From Metarhizobium sp017305935 (GTDB lineage: Bacteria; Pseudomonadota; Alphaproteobacteria; Rhizobiales; Rhizobiaceae): DNA of 64,000 bases. The position numbers and the translations under genes are program-made. Shown here piece by piece: positions 15,926-24,741 of this stretch. Positions within the stretch are counted from its first letter, which is position 1. Each line of letters starts with the position of its first letter. The notes under the pieces are model-generated. The model did no database searches, had not been told where the DNA came from, and saw nothing but the letters and a program-made list of their open reading frames with translations. The stretch is taken from assembly GCF_029601685.1 (NCBI RefSeq), contig NZ_JARRIR010000002.1, positions 496,001 to 560,000 on the forward strand, read 5' to 3'.

Positions 15926-16378
15926 GTGTTACCGCATCATGAAAGTCATCGGTTTGCGCTGAGCGCCGAGGATCAGCAAAGACTCGGCATTTCGGATCGG
16001 GACATCGTCACGCTGGTTTCGGCCTATCGCCGGTTCGGCATCTGGCGCTTCGACCTGGCGACGGGCCATGTCTTCGCGTCCGCGGCCGCCTTCGATATCC
16101 TGGGTCTCGACTACACCACCGGCCCGATGAACATGGTCGCCGTCACCGCCCGCATCCATCCCGAAGATCTGCCGGTGCTGATGGAAACCTATGAGCGGGC
16201 CAGCAAGGATTGCGTCGGCTATCACAATCACTACCGGGTGCGTGACGGCGAGAGCTACAAGTTCGTGCGCTCCGTCGCCGGCTTCCGCCGCCTGCCGGAC
16301 TGTCCGGCCGGTGAAATCGTCGGCGTCATCTACGAACTGAATGACCTGCACCAGTTCGTCGCCTTCGCCGACGATTGA
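15926..16378 (+). CDS. PAS-domain protein
   Basis: A 150-residue protein consisting essentially of one PAS_3-type fold (about residues 35-145: FGIWRFDLATGHVFASAAAF, ARIHPEDLPVLMETYERA, YHNHYRVRDGESYKFVRSVA). It has no output domain such as kinase, GGDEF or HTH, so it would have to act through a partner. The start is a GTG at 15926 with a GGGGGAAA ribosome site. The position just behind a LuxR-type gene suggests that the two form a sensory pair; that is inference from spacing only. Confidence 0.75.
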   Translation: MLPHHESHRFALSAEDQQRLGISDRDIVTLVSAYRRFGIWRFDLATGHVFASAAAFDILGLDYTTGPMNMVAVTARIHPEDLPVLMETYERASKDCVGYHNHYRVRDGESYKFVRSVAGFRRLPDCPAGEIVGVIYELNDLHQFVAFADD

Positions 16379-16384
16379 TGATTT

Positions 16385-17503
16385 TTACCTGTCGAGGATC
16401 GAACGCACTTCGACGAGACCCGAACGCACGCGCAGGATATAGAAACCCATCGTCGCCAGATGCGTCGGCATGATCCAGCCGTCCTCCTCGCCGTTGGAAA
16501 TGATGAACGGCTGGATGCGCAGCGCCGCTTTGAACTGCGTCATCGTATCGTTCCAGATCGGCGCCAGGTTACGCTCGGCGATCACCTGCGAGAAATCCGC
16601 CTGGGCGGCGGCAAGGATGGCGTAATAGCCATAGAGCTGGCCATAGGCGAACCAGAAGCGGTCGTCGGCGCGCGTGTCGAACCAGCCGCCGTTGTAGTTC
16701 TCCGAGCGGTCGCGCAGGATCGAGGCGGTATTGCCGAGATCGTTGGCGATACGGTCGACGAATTCGAGCAGGTTGTCGGCACGCCCGTCGAAGATCGCGG
16801 CGCAGGAGGCAAGCTCGCCGTTGAAGGCGCGCAGGCTTTTGATCGCGGCGCGGTAATAGCTCGGCGTCGGCGTCTTCGGGCCGAAGGGTTGCAGGCCGAA
16901 ATACCAGGAGAATTCGTCGAACTGGATATTGCCGCGCGCATCCTGCAGGTTGTTGTTGATGCTGGAGGTGCCGCGCATGCGGCCCAGCGCATCGACCAGT
17001 TCCACCGAGGTGCGGCGCACCGCCTGGTTGACGCCGCGCTGGAACGAGGCCTTGTTGTCGAGGAAAGGCGTGTGATCCCAGTCGATGCCGAAGAAGCCCA
17101 GCCGGTAGAGCAGCATGGACGAGATCCAGGCATTCTGGTTGACGTTGAAATCGGTGAGGTCGGCGGCGACATCGACGACCGCAGAGCGCTGGCAGGTCTT
17201 CGCCTGCCCCTCCACCGTCGGCAGTTCGGCGCCAGCCGGCGCCTTGCGTTGCGCCAGCGCGTAATTGTCGATCAGGTTCGGGTTGAAATTGGTCCAGACC
17301 TGCGTCTGCCAGATGAAATAGCCGTAGGAGACGATCAGCAGCGCCAGGATCGCCAGCACCGGCCCGCGAACCACCCAGGAACGGCGGCGATACCAGCCAT
17401 GCGCGGCCAGGAACGGCCATAGCAGCCAGGCGACGAACATGCCGAGCCCCCTGCCGATGGCGCTGAACACGCGCACGAAGAAGGCGATGATCGGATCAAG
17501 CAT
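16385..17503 (-). CDS. DUF2333 membrane-anchored protein
   Basis: A 372-residue DUF2333 (COG5345) protein. The N-terminus has an amphipathic/hydrophobic stretch (about 1-30) and a clear membrane span at about residues 47-68 (RGPVLAILALLIVSYGYFIW). The rest is a soluble, mostly helical domain, probably periplasmic (NAWISSMLLYRLGFFGIDWD, YYRAAIKSLRAFNGELASCA). The start MLDPII at 17503 gives an 8-bp overlap with the preceding gene; an ATG at 17518 is also possible. It is the last gene of a tight five-gene minus-strand run with an AAA+ ATPase. Biochemical role unknown. Confidence 0.82.
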   Translation of the reverse strand: MLDPIIAFFVRVFSAIGRGLGMFVAWLLWPFLAAHGWYRRRSWVVRGPVLAILALLIVSYGYFIWQTQVWTNFNPNLIDNYALAQRKAPAGAELPTVEGQAKTCQRSAVVDVAADLTDFNVNQNAWISSMLLYRLGFFGIDWDHTPFLDNKASFQRGVNQAVRRTSVELVDALGRMRGTSSINNNLQDARGNIQFDEFSWYFGLQPFGPKTPTPSYYRAAIKSLRAFNGELASCAAIFDGRADNLLEFVDRIANDLGNTASILRDRSENYNGGWFDTRADDRFWFAYGQLYGYYAILAAAQADFSQVIAERNLAPIWNDTMTQFKAALRIQPFIISNGEEDGWIMPTHLATMGFYILRVRSGLVEVRSILDR

Positions 17504-18797
17504 GGTCATCCTCTCCAAGTCCGTAGAGGCGCATCCGGAACGCCCTCTTGTCCTTCAGGTAAGTGTTCGCCAGCACGCTGACAACATGTTTGCGCATCGT
17601 CTCGGCCATGGCGTCATAGGAACGGTAAAAGCCTTCCTTGTCGAAGACGAAACGCGAGACGAAATCGGCCGGCACCATCTCGCTGATCAGCTGGCTGACC
17701 AGCCATCGGTCCGGATGATCCGGCCGCGCCCGCACGACGAGGAAACGAGAGGCCGGCGGCACATCCGCCATCTTCAACTCGCCGGAGACGGCGATGGTGC
17801 GCAACGCCTCCATCAGGAAGGGATAGGCGCCGTCCTTCGATACCAGTGCGACATTGCGATGCATCCAGGTTTGCAACCATATGGCGTCAATCTTGTCAAG
17901 ATCGACCTCCGGCTGCGAGCGATGCACGAGATCGCGCACGATCATCTCGGCGCGGTGCTTGAGCAGGCCGGAGCCTTCCACCCAGCTTGCGCGCGGCAGA
18001 TCGATGCGACCGGTGCGCACAAGGAAATCATAAATGGCGGCGGGATCGCCAAGCGAGATATAGGCCACCTGCCAAGGCCGCGAGCGGCGGAAGCCGGGGG
18101 CGGCGGGATCGCAGATCACCGTCGTCGCCTTGCCGTCGAGGAAGACGTAGACGCCGCCGAAATGATTGGCCCAGAAAGCATCGTGGCGGAAGACGAGCTG
18201 ATCGGGCACCAGCGCGTTCTGGCGGATGTCGCCGGTCACCTGCGCCAGCTCCACCATGCGCGTCAGCATGACATCGTCGCGCCAGGCATCCGGCTCGGAG
18301 GTCAGGCGGTCGACGAGCTGGCGCAATTCGCCGGCCTTGCCGAGCAGATCCTCGGCCGAGAGCACGCGGAAGGTCACTTCGTTGATCGACAGCAGGTCTT
18401 CGAGGCTGTCGACCACCGAGACCGAATCCTCGATCTCGCCATAGAGCGCATCCTTGATGGTCACCGCATGGATCGCCCGCCGGTTGGCCTCGAAGAATTC
18501 ATGCATCAGCCCGCCGGTATTGGAAAAACTGGTATGGACGACGGGCAGGTTTTCCTGCTCCGGCGTCAGGATGACGAAGCGGCGGTTGACGCGGTTGGGG
18601 TCGAGATAATCCTCGTCGCCGAATTCGTCGGCGATCTCCGGCGAAAAGCCGGTCATGTCGATGCGGAACGTGTCGAGCGCCGTCGCGCGCATGCCGAAGC
18701 CGGCCAGCGCCTTGTTGTAGCGCGCGATCAGGTGCGGCTCCGATATCTCCAGCAGCCGCCCGTAGATCAGTTCGGCCTCGAACAGGCGGTCTACCAT
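17496..18797 (-). CDS. Conserved protein of unknown function (DUF6638-like) in the AAA+ cluster
   Basis: A 433-residue soluble protein with no signal peptide or membrane span and no motif that I recognise as catalytic. I believe it corresponds to a family curated as DUF6638, but cannot verify this. Sequence features are a mixed alpha/beta N-terminal half (RRFVILTPEQENLPVVHTSF), a central segment (GGVYVFLDGKATTVICDPAAP) and a helical C-terminus. It overlaps the AAA+ gene by 7 bp upstream (18791-18797) and the DUF2333 gene downstream, so all three are translationally coupled. It is probably an adaptor of the ATPase; this is inference from context. Confidence 0.8.
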   Translation of the reverse strand: MVDRLFEAELIYGRLLEISEPHLIARYNKALAGFGMRATALDTFRIDMTGFSPEIADEFGDEDYLDPNRVNRRFVILTPEQENLPVVHTSFSNTGGLMHEFFEANRRAIHAVTIKDALYGEIEDSVSVVDSLEDLLSINEVTFRVLSAEDLLGKAGELRQLVDRLTSEPDAWRDDVMLTRMVELAQVTGDIRQNALVPDQLVFRHDAFWANHFGGVYVFLDGKATTVICDPAAPGFRRSRPWQVAYISLGDPAAIYDFLVRTGRIDLPRASWVEGSGLLKHRAEMIVRDLVHRSQPEVDLDKIDAIWLQTWMHRNVALVSKDGAYPFLMEALRTIAVSGELKMADVPPASRFLVVRARPDHPDRWLVSQLISEMVPADFVSRFVFDKEGFYRSYDAMAETMRKHVVSVLANTYLKDKRAFRMRLYGLGEDDHA

Positions 18798-20701
18798 TTG
18801 CCGTCCCGCTTCATGGCTTCGATTTCGCCGATCGCACGCTCGCGCTGCTTCTCACGGCGGACGATCTCGTCGATGGCGGTGCGGTCGCTGGTGTCGGCGT
18901 AGCGGAATTCGGAATCGGCGTAGCGGTTGATCTCCTGCAGCACCATGTCGAGGGTAACAGGCGTGCGCAGCGCCTCGATCATCTGTTTCTTCTCGTCATA
19001 GCTCTTGTGCAGGAAGGGTTCGGGGTTGGAGAACCATTCGTCCGGCAGGTCGATATCCATCGCCCGCATCTTGATGGCGTCGGTGATGTTCTTGATCGCC
19101 CGGCCGGTAAAGCGCGGCTCCACTTCCTTGATGCGGTAAAGATAGGTGCCGATATCGGCAAGCGAGGAGATACCGCCATTCTCCTTCTCGAACCGCTCCC
19201 AGACAGCGGCAAGCCCCGCCTCGGAGGGGCGCGCATGGCCGTCATAGGAGGCCTTGACCGCCGTCTTGATCGACTGGCCGGCGTAAAGCGTATGGTCGCC
19301 CAGCGGGATCGCATGGTTGCGGCCGATCAGCAGGGCGAAGATGTCGATGTAATCGTCGCGGGTCTGCGGCCCGTCGATCAGCCAGCGGGCGCCGGCGCGC
19401 TGGCGCAGCGCATCGTCCACCGCTTCCGGGTGGTTGGAGAACATGCCGAAGGTGCAATTGCCGCGCACCACGGTCGACGCGCCGGCAAAACTTTCCATCA
19501 GCACCGCCGTCACTTCCTGCTGGCCGGCGGACGCGCGGTCGTCGGAACGCTTGGCCGCCACCTGGTCGACATCGTCGACGGTGCCGAAGCCGATGGCGCG
19601 CGGATTGGTGACCGCATTGACGAAGGCCTTGCAGTTCTGCCCCGACTTGCCCTGATAGGAGGAAATCTGGTCGACGCCGAAATTCTCGTAATGGAAGCCG
19701 TAGCCGGCCACCTGGCAATAATCGTTGAGCAGGCCGGCGATCATCTGGATCAGGATGGTCTTGCCGGTCCCCGGCATGCCGTCGCCCATGAAGGTGAAGA
19801 TGAAGCCGCCGAGTTCGACGAAGGGGTTCATCTGCCGGTCGAAGTCATAGGCCATCAGCATGCGGGCAAGCTTCATTGCCTGATATTTGGCGATGTGGTT
19901 GCCGACGATCTCCTCCGGCTTCTTGAAGCTCATCACCAGCGGCCTGGATTTGGCGCCCGTGCCGGCCTCGAAGCCGTTCAGCGTCACGTCGTCGGCATCG
20001 AGGCGAATATGCATGGTCTCGAAGGCGGCGCTTTCCGGGAACCGGCTTTTGCGCGCCAGCAATTCCTCTTGAGCCAGCGCCAGATAGGCCCGCGCCCGCG
20101 CCGCCATCGCGTTGTCGTCGGCCGCACCCGAAATCGCCCGCGCCAGCCCGGCGACGATGCATTTCAGCCCGTCCTGCGGCGTTTCGAACAGGAAATCCGG
20201 GGCGTTGACGCTGATGCCCTCGCCTTCCTCCGGCGGCAGCGTCGCCTGGAGATAAGCGACCAACGTGAAGGCGGCGACGAAGCTGGCGGCCGCGAGATAG
20301 GCCTTGAACTGCACCGCATCGGCCCCAGCCAGAGGGGCAGCGAGATTGCGCGCCTGAAGACCCTCCAGCACCGTCTGCCGCGCAAACACGTCGGCAACGG
20401 CAAGCGCCACCTGCACGCCGCGCCGGGTGCGATAGACCAGCGTATGGCCGGCGGGCGACAGCAGCGGATCGGTGGCATGGACGGCCTGCACCGTCGCCGT
20501 CAGCTCGACGTCGCGGGTGCGCCTGACGCCGGCCGTCGAGACGGTCGGCACGAAACGCCTGTTGGTGCCGGCAATCGGCGCCGAGGACGGCGCGCCGTCC
20601 GCCTCGATCAGCGAAAAGCGCGTCACCAGCGCCTGCGCCGCCGCGACATGGCGGGCGATTTCCTCTTCGCGCAATGTCGTCAGGCCCGCGTTCAAACTCA
20701 T
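18791..20701 (-). CDS. AAA+ family ATPase
   Basis: A 636-residue ATPase. The N-terminal ~290 residues are of unknown fold. The AAA core starts near 295 with Walker A GDGMPGTGKT (306-315), a Walker-B-like acidic run TVDDVD (374-379), a sensor-1-like Asn in TFGMFSN (417-423) and arginines in ALRQRAGARW suited to a finger. The lid is about 450-560 and the C-terminus is charged (RREKQRERAIGEIEAMKRDG). It has only one AAA module, so it would work as a ring of identical subunits. The Walker B lacks the usual bulky hydrophobic run before DE, which is unusual. It is the third of five co-directed genes. Confidence 0.85.
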   Translation of the reverse strand: MSLNAGLTTLREEEIARHVAAAQALVTRFSLIEADGAPSSAPIAGTNRRFVPTVSTAGVRRTRDVELTATVQAVHATDPLLSPAGHTLVYRTRRGVQVALAVADVFARQTVLEGLQARNLAAPLAGADAVQFKAYLAAASFVAAFTLVAYLQATLPPEEGEGISVNAPDFLFETPQDGLKCIVAGLARAISGAADDNAMAARARAYLALAQEELLARKSRFPESAAFETMHIRLDADDVTLNGFEAGTGAKSRPLVMSFKKPEEIVGNHIAKYQAMKLARMLMAYDFDRQMNPFVELGGFIFTFMGDGMPGTGKTILIQMIAGLLNDYCQVAGYGFHYENFGVDQISSYQGKSGQNCKAFVNAVTNPRAIGFGTVDDVDQVAAKRSDDRASAGQQEVTAVLMESFAGASTVVRGNCTFGMFSNHPEAVDDALRQRAGARWLIDGPQTRDDYIDIFALLIGRNHAIPLGDHTLYAGQSIKTAVKASYDGHARPSEAGLAAVWERFEKENGGISSLADIGTYLYRIKEVEPRFTGRAIKNITDAIKMRAMDIDLPDEWFSNPEPFLHKSYDEKKQMIEALRTPVTLDMVLQEINRYADSEFRYADTSDRTAIDEIVRREKQRERAIGEIEAMKRDGKW

Positions 20702-20705
20702 GGCG

Positions 20706-21854
20706 TCATACCTCGCTGATCACCTGATTGCCGGAAATGACATGCACCTTGTAATCGCCGAAGATCGCCGCCGCTTCACCGGAAGCATACAGGGCCTGAT
20801 AGGCTTCGTGCGGCACCAAAGCATGTTTTTCATAGGCGCTGACGCCCATGCGCGTCGCCTCCAGATTGGCGGTGTCGATGTAGAATTCCTGTCGCGCAGG
20901 CGTCGAGGAAAAGAAGCCGCGTTCGGCCGGCTGCTCGGCGCGGGAAAACACCTCCTGCTGCGTCCAGGTCAGCAGCCAGGCGTCCTCGGGCTTGCGCACC
21001 TTGGAGAGGATGCCGGTGATGCGATCGTTGTTCTCGGTAATTCCCGCCGAATAGAACGGCCCGAGCACGAAGCGGCGCAACTGCTTGGGATGCAGCGTCG
21101 GGAAATCCGTGTCGAGATTGGCGGCGATGGTCGCCGGCGTCAGCGCATAACCGCTGTTGCGGGTGACGAAATCGTCGAAACGCGCCGCCAGTTGCGGATT
21201 GAGCAGCCCCCCGACCGGCAGCGGGATCTGTACCGACGGATCGAGCGTGCCGTCGTCGCGCACCAGCATGTTCACCAGAGTGTCGGAGGAATCCTCGATC
21301 AGCGCGATATAGACCATCGGCAGCGTCTGCGTGCCGTCGAAGGCGCCCCAGACAACCACATAATAGGGCCGCCGGTTCTTCGGATTGACGCCGACATGCA
21401 CCGTTTCCGGCAGCACGACCGGCGAAAAAATCTCGCCCGCCGACACCGCTTCCAGATAGATGCGCTCGGCCATGCGCGCCTGAAGCGCTTCGGGGAAAGC
21501 ACGGTGGCGCAGGATGAAATCGGCCATCTCGGTCCGCAGGACCTGCGCGTCGGGAATGGCGGCGAGCCGTCCTTCCGCCGTATTGCGGTCCTTTTCCAGC
21601 TCCAGCACGTTCTGGAACACCGGAAAGCCGCTTTCGGCCCGGGAAATGCGGAAATGCTCGGTAAAGCCGATGCGGTTTTCCCAGCATTGCAGTGAGGCGG
21701 AGAAACGCCGGAGAAACGGCGTCAGGATCGCCGGCGGAAACGGATTGCCGGGATCGGCGCGGTCCGGGTCGGAGAGATAGACCTCCAGCCCCGACAGCGC
21801 CGTCTTCACCGTCGAAAAATACTGCGCCACCGGGCCGTCGGATGGAGTGATCAT
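20706..21854 (-). CDS. Conserved hypothetical protein in the AAA+ cluster
   Basis: A 382-residue soluble protein that I do not recognise. It has no signal peptide or membrane span. Visible features are an N-terminal helical part (about 1-100), a beta-rich middle (TVHVGVNPKNRRPYYVVVWG, LPMVYIALIEDSSDTLVNML) and a C-terminal segment rich in aromatic and acidic residues. It is 4 bp upstream of the AAA+ gene and 51 bp downstream of the coiled-coil gene, so it belongs to the same transcription unit. It may be a substrate-binding or scaffold component; nothing in the sequence proves this. Confidence 0.8.
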   Translation of the reverse strand: MITPSDGPVAQYFSTVKTALSGLEVYLSDPDRADPGNPFPPAILTPFLRRFSASLQCWENRIGFTEHFRISRAESGFPVFQNVLELEKDRNTAEGRLAAIPDAQVLRTEMADFILRHRAFPEALQARMAERIYLEAVSAGEIFSPVVLPETVHVGVNPKNRRPYYVVVWGAFDGTQTLPMVYIALIEDSSDTLVNMLVRDDGTLDPSVQIPLPVGGLLNPQLAARFDDFVTRNSGYALTPATIAANLDTDFPTLHPKQLRRFVLGPFYSAGITENNDRITGILSKVRKPEDAWLLTWTQQEVFSRAEQPAERGFFSSTPARQEFYIDTANLEATRMGVSAYEKHALVPHEAYQALYASGEAAAIFGDYKVHVISGNQVISEV

Positions 21855-21905
21855 GCCGCCGCCCTGCCCCTGTCGTCCCCGCCTTTGCTCATGCGCGCGA
21901 TGCCG

Positions 21906-22994
21906 TCACTGGCGGACGTAATCGGCGGCGTTGTGCTTGTCGAGAACCGCCTGGAAGCGGCGGGCGAAGGCGTCGTCGGCCAGCTTCTTGCGGCGCTGGA
22001 TGTCCTGCGTCGCGAGCATGTTCTTTTCGTGCATTTCGAGCAGGTCGCCGATATGGCGCTGGGCAGCCGCGCCGATGCCGGCCATGGTTTCCTCGGCCGC
22101 CGTATCCACCTGGGAACCCAGCGTGTTGATGCGGTGGGCGACTTCCTGCTGGGCGGCGGTCTTCAGCGAGTCTTCCAGGGCCTTGTAGAGCACGATGCGC
22201 TGCTCGGTATCGATGGTCAGCTTGTTGATCAGCGTGTTCTGGGCGGCGATCTGGTTGTTGAGAGAATCGACGAAGGTCTGGAACATCGAGGTATAGCGTT
22301 CCAAGGTCTGGCTCTCGGCCAGCAACTCCTGTTCGCGCGCCTGCATCTGGTTGTATTCGGTGGCCATCGCAGAGCGCTCGCCTTCGAGCTGGGTGCGCTC
22401 GCCCTGCTCGGTGGAGGCGGCGATGCGGTTCTCGATATCGAGAAGCTGCGGGTTGAGTTCGTTGATGCGCTTCTGCGTGGTTTCGAGATTGGCGACCGTC
22501 TGCTTGCGGCGCTCGATCACCTGGATCAGGCTGGCCTCGGAACTCTTGTAGCGCTGGTCGAGAATGCCACGCTGCTCCTTCAGGATACCGACAATGGTGT
22601 CGGACTTGACCAGCAGTTCCTGCAGGTTGCCGGCCAGCGACATGTTGCGGACGCGGTCGGTGCGCATGCGCTGCGCCTTCTGCTTTGAGAAGATGCCGAT
22701 GAACTTCTCGTAGCCGGTATAGGTCTTCATGCTCTCGAATTCGGAGCCGAAGACGTTGGTGGCGTCTTCCAGGCCGATGATCAGGTCGGCGATATTGGCT
22801 TCCATCGCCTTCTGCTGGACGAGCACGTCCTGGATGCGCGCATTCTCGATATCGAAATTGACGTCGCCCAGCTTGGTGTCGGCCTTGGCGAACTGGTCGA
22901 GCGCGGCACCCGATTGCGCCATCTTGCCGCGAACCTCGTCGACGATGGAACGGGTCTTTGCAATTTCGCTGTCGAAGGACTGTAGCGTCGCCAT
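21906..22994 (-). CDS. Coiled-coil protein heading the AAA+ cluster
   Basis: A 362-residue almost entirely helical protein with long heptad-like stretches (about 5-60 and 140-300; for example QLLDIENRIAAS, EYNQMQAREQELLAESQTLE). It has no signal peptide or membrane span. The start at 22994 is preferred over an ATG 18 bases upstream because GAGGAG precedes it at proper spacing. It is the promoter-proximal gene of five. Length and helical make-up suggest a rod-like or oligomeric partner of the downstream ATPase. I cannot place it in a named family with confidence. Confidence 0.8.
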   Translation of the reverse strand: MATLQSFDSEIAKTRSIVDEVRGKMAQSGAALDQFAKADTKLGDVNFDIENARIQDVLVQQKAMEANIADLIIGLEDATNVFGSEFESMKTYTGYEKFIGIFSKQKAQRMRTDRVRNMSLAGNLQELLVKSDTIVGILKEQRGILDQRYKSSEASLIQVIERRKQTVANLETTQKRINELNPQLLDIENRIAASTEQGERTQLEGERSAMATEYNQMQAREQELLAESQTLERYTSMFQTFVDSLNNQIAAQNTLINKLTIDTEQRIVLYKALEDSLKTAAQQEVAHRINTLGSQVDTAAEETMAGIGAAAQRHIGDLLEMHEKNMLATQDIQRRKKLADDAFARRFQAVLDKHNAADYVRQ

Positions 22995-23120
22995 GCAGGT
23001 GCCTCTCCTCAAGTGATGAAGGGAGCGCTCGTCCCGCGCCCCCTCGAACCGGTAGAGACCATATAGGATTCCGTGCGGGATGAAACCATACCCGTCCCGC
23101 GAATTGCATCGTCGGCTGTC

Positions 23121-23504
23121 TTACTTCGCCGAGGCCGGATCCTTGAGATAGGCGATGACATTGGCGATGTCGGCTGGCGCCTTCAAGCCGGCGAAGGTCA
23201 TCTTGGTGCGCTTCACCACGAAACGCGGATTGGCGAGATAGGTGGTCAGCGCCGCCTCGTCCCAGACCTTGCCGCCGCCAAAGGCCTGCATCGCCGGCGA
23301 ATAGCTATAGCCGGCGGCGGTCGCGACCGGGCGGCCGACGACGCCCATCAGCGACGGACCGACCTTGTTCACCGACTCGGTGGCGGTGTGGCAGGCGGCG
23401 CATTTCTTGAAGACCATGGCGCCCGCCTTCGCATCGCCGCCGGCCCGGGCCAACCCGGTCGAGGCCACGAAAAGACAGAGTATGGCAAGACAGCGACGCA
23501 TCAT
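23121..23504 (-). CDS. Class I cytochrome c
   Basis: A 127-residue periplasmic c-type cytochrome. A signal peptide (about 1-21, ending GLARA) precedes a haem site CAACH (35-39). The methionine axial ligand is probably Met102 (KRTKMTFAG), and the segment PSLMGVVGRPVATAAGYSYS is typical of small cytochrome c2/c550-type carriers. The size is right for a monohaem soluble electron carrier. It stands alone between the AAA+ cluster and choX, reading away from choX. Its partner enzyme is unknown. Confidence 0.9.
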   Translation of the reverse strand: MMRRCLAILCLFVASTGLARAGGDAKAGAMVFKKCAACHTATESVNKVGPSLMGVVGRPVATAAGYSYSPAMQAFGGGKVWDEAALTTYLANPRFVVKRTKMTFAGLKAPADIANVIAYLKDPASAK

Positions 23505-23705
23505 GGAGGTTCCCCGATTTGCACCCGCGGAAAACGTCTCCCACGCGGTTTGCGCCCATCATCACCGGTTTCACGCCGCTGAACAGGGTGCAAAACGTCG
23601 CAAAGGACCATGATAACAGTCGGTAAAAGACAGCTCTCCGCTTGAAATTCGCTATTATTGGTGATTGGCTGGGGGCTCTGAACAATAAAAGGCTGGGAGT
23701 TATCA

Positions 23706-24662
23706 ATGAAGAAAATCAATAGTTTCAGACTGGCAATGCTGGCAACGGCGGCACTTGGCGCGCTGGCAACGGCACCGGCTCATGCCGCGGAGCCGGAAGC
23801 CTGCGCGAGCGTGCGCTTCTCAGACGTCGGCTGGACCGACATCACCGCGACCACCGCGACCGCCTCCGTCGTGCTCAAAGCCATCGGCTATCAGCCGATG
23901 ACGACGGTGCTTTCGGTGCCGGTCACCTATCAGTCGCTGAAGAACAAGGACATCGACGTTTTCCTCGGCAACTGGATGCCGACCCAGGAAAATGACGTGC
24001 GTCCCTTCCTGAACGACAAGTCGGTTGAATCCTTCGGCCCGAACCTGGAAGGCGCCAAATACACGCTCGCCACCAACGCCAAGGGCGCCGAACTCGGCAT
24101 CAAGGATTTCAAGGACATCTCCGCCCACAAGGACGATCTTGACGGCAAGATCTACGGCATCGAGCCTGGCAATGACGGCAACCGCCTGATCATCGACATG
24201 GTCGACAAGGACACCTTTGGCCTCAAGGGCTTCGAGGTGGTCGAATCCTCCGAGCAGGGCATGCTGGCGCAGGTCTCGCGCGCCGACAAGGAAGGCAAGC
24301 CTGTTGTCTTCCTCGGCTGGGAGCCGCATCCGATGAACGCCAACTACAAGCTGACCTATCTCTCGGGCGGCGACGACATCTTCGGACCGAATTTCGGCGG
24401 CGCCACCATCTTCACCAACGTCCGCGCCGGCTACACCACCGAATGCCCCAATGTCGGCAAGTTCATCACCAATCTGAAGTTCTCGTTGAAGATGGAAAAC
24501 GAGATCATGGGCAAGATCCTCAATGACGGCAAGGAGCCGGAAGCCGCCGCCACCGAATGGCTGAAGGACAATCCTTCCGTCATCGAGCCCTGGCTTGCCG
24601 GCGTCACAACGCTGGATGGCGGCGATGCTCTGGCCGCCGCCAAAAGCGGCCTTGGCCTCTGA
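23706..24662 (+). CDS. choX: Choline ABC transporter substrate-binding protein
   Basis: A 318-residue periplasmic binding protein with a signal peptide (1-27, ending APAHA). The aromatic cage described for Sinorhizobium ChoX is present at the same numbering: Trp43, Asp45, Trp90, Tyr119, Asn156 and Trp205 (VGWTDI, GNWMPT, AKYTLA, GNDGNR, LGWEPHP). It should bind choline, and acetylcholine more weakly, for import by ChoWV. It is the first gene of choXWV and is followed by a stem-loop before choW, which fits the usual excess of binding protein over permease. Confidence 0.95.
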   Translation: MKKINSFRLAMLATAALGALATAPAHAAEPEACASVRFSDVGWTDITATTATASVVLKAIGYQPMTTVLSVPVTYQSLKNKDIDVFLGNWMPTQENDVRPFLNDKSVESFGPNLEGAKYTLATNAKGAELGIKDFKDISAHKDDLDGKIYGIEPGNDGNRLIIDMVDKDTFGLKGFEVVESSEQGMLAQVSRADKEGKPVVFLGWEPHPMNANYKLTYLSGGDDIFGPNFGGATIFTNVRAGYTTECPNVGKFITNLKFSLKMENEIMGKILNDGKEPEAAATEWLKDNPSVIEPWLAGVTTLDGGDALAAAKSGLGL

Positions 24663-24673
24663 CTATCGGAATG

Positions 24674-24703
24674 AAAAGAGCGGCGTGAAGCCGCTCTTTT
24701 CAT
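24674..24703 (+). terminator. Stem-loop between choX and choW
   Basis: A perfect 11-bp stem (24674-24684 with 24690-24700) whose 3' arm ends in TTTT. It lies inside the operon and probably lets only part of the transcripts proceed into choW-choV. Confidence 0.8.
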
Positions 24704-24741
24704 AAGGCTAGAGATTTCCATCTTCCAACGGGCGGACGCGC

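Noticed and set aside
22995..23120. A hairpin (GCGGGA...TCCCGC) upstream of the AAA+ cluster as an operator
   Set aside because: The arms are only six bases with a 14-base loop and may well be chance in GC-rich DNA.
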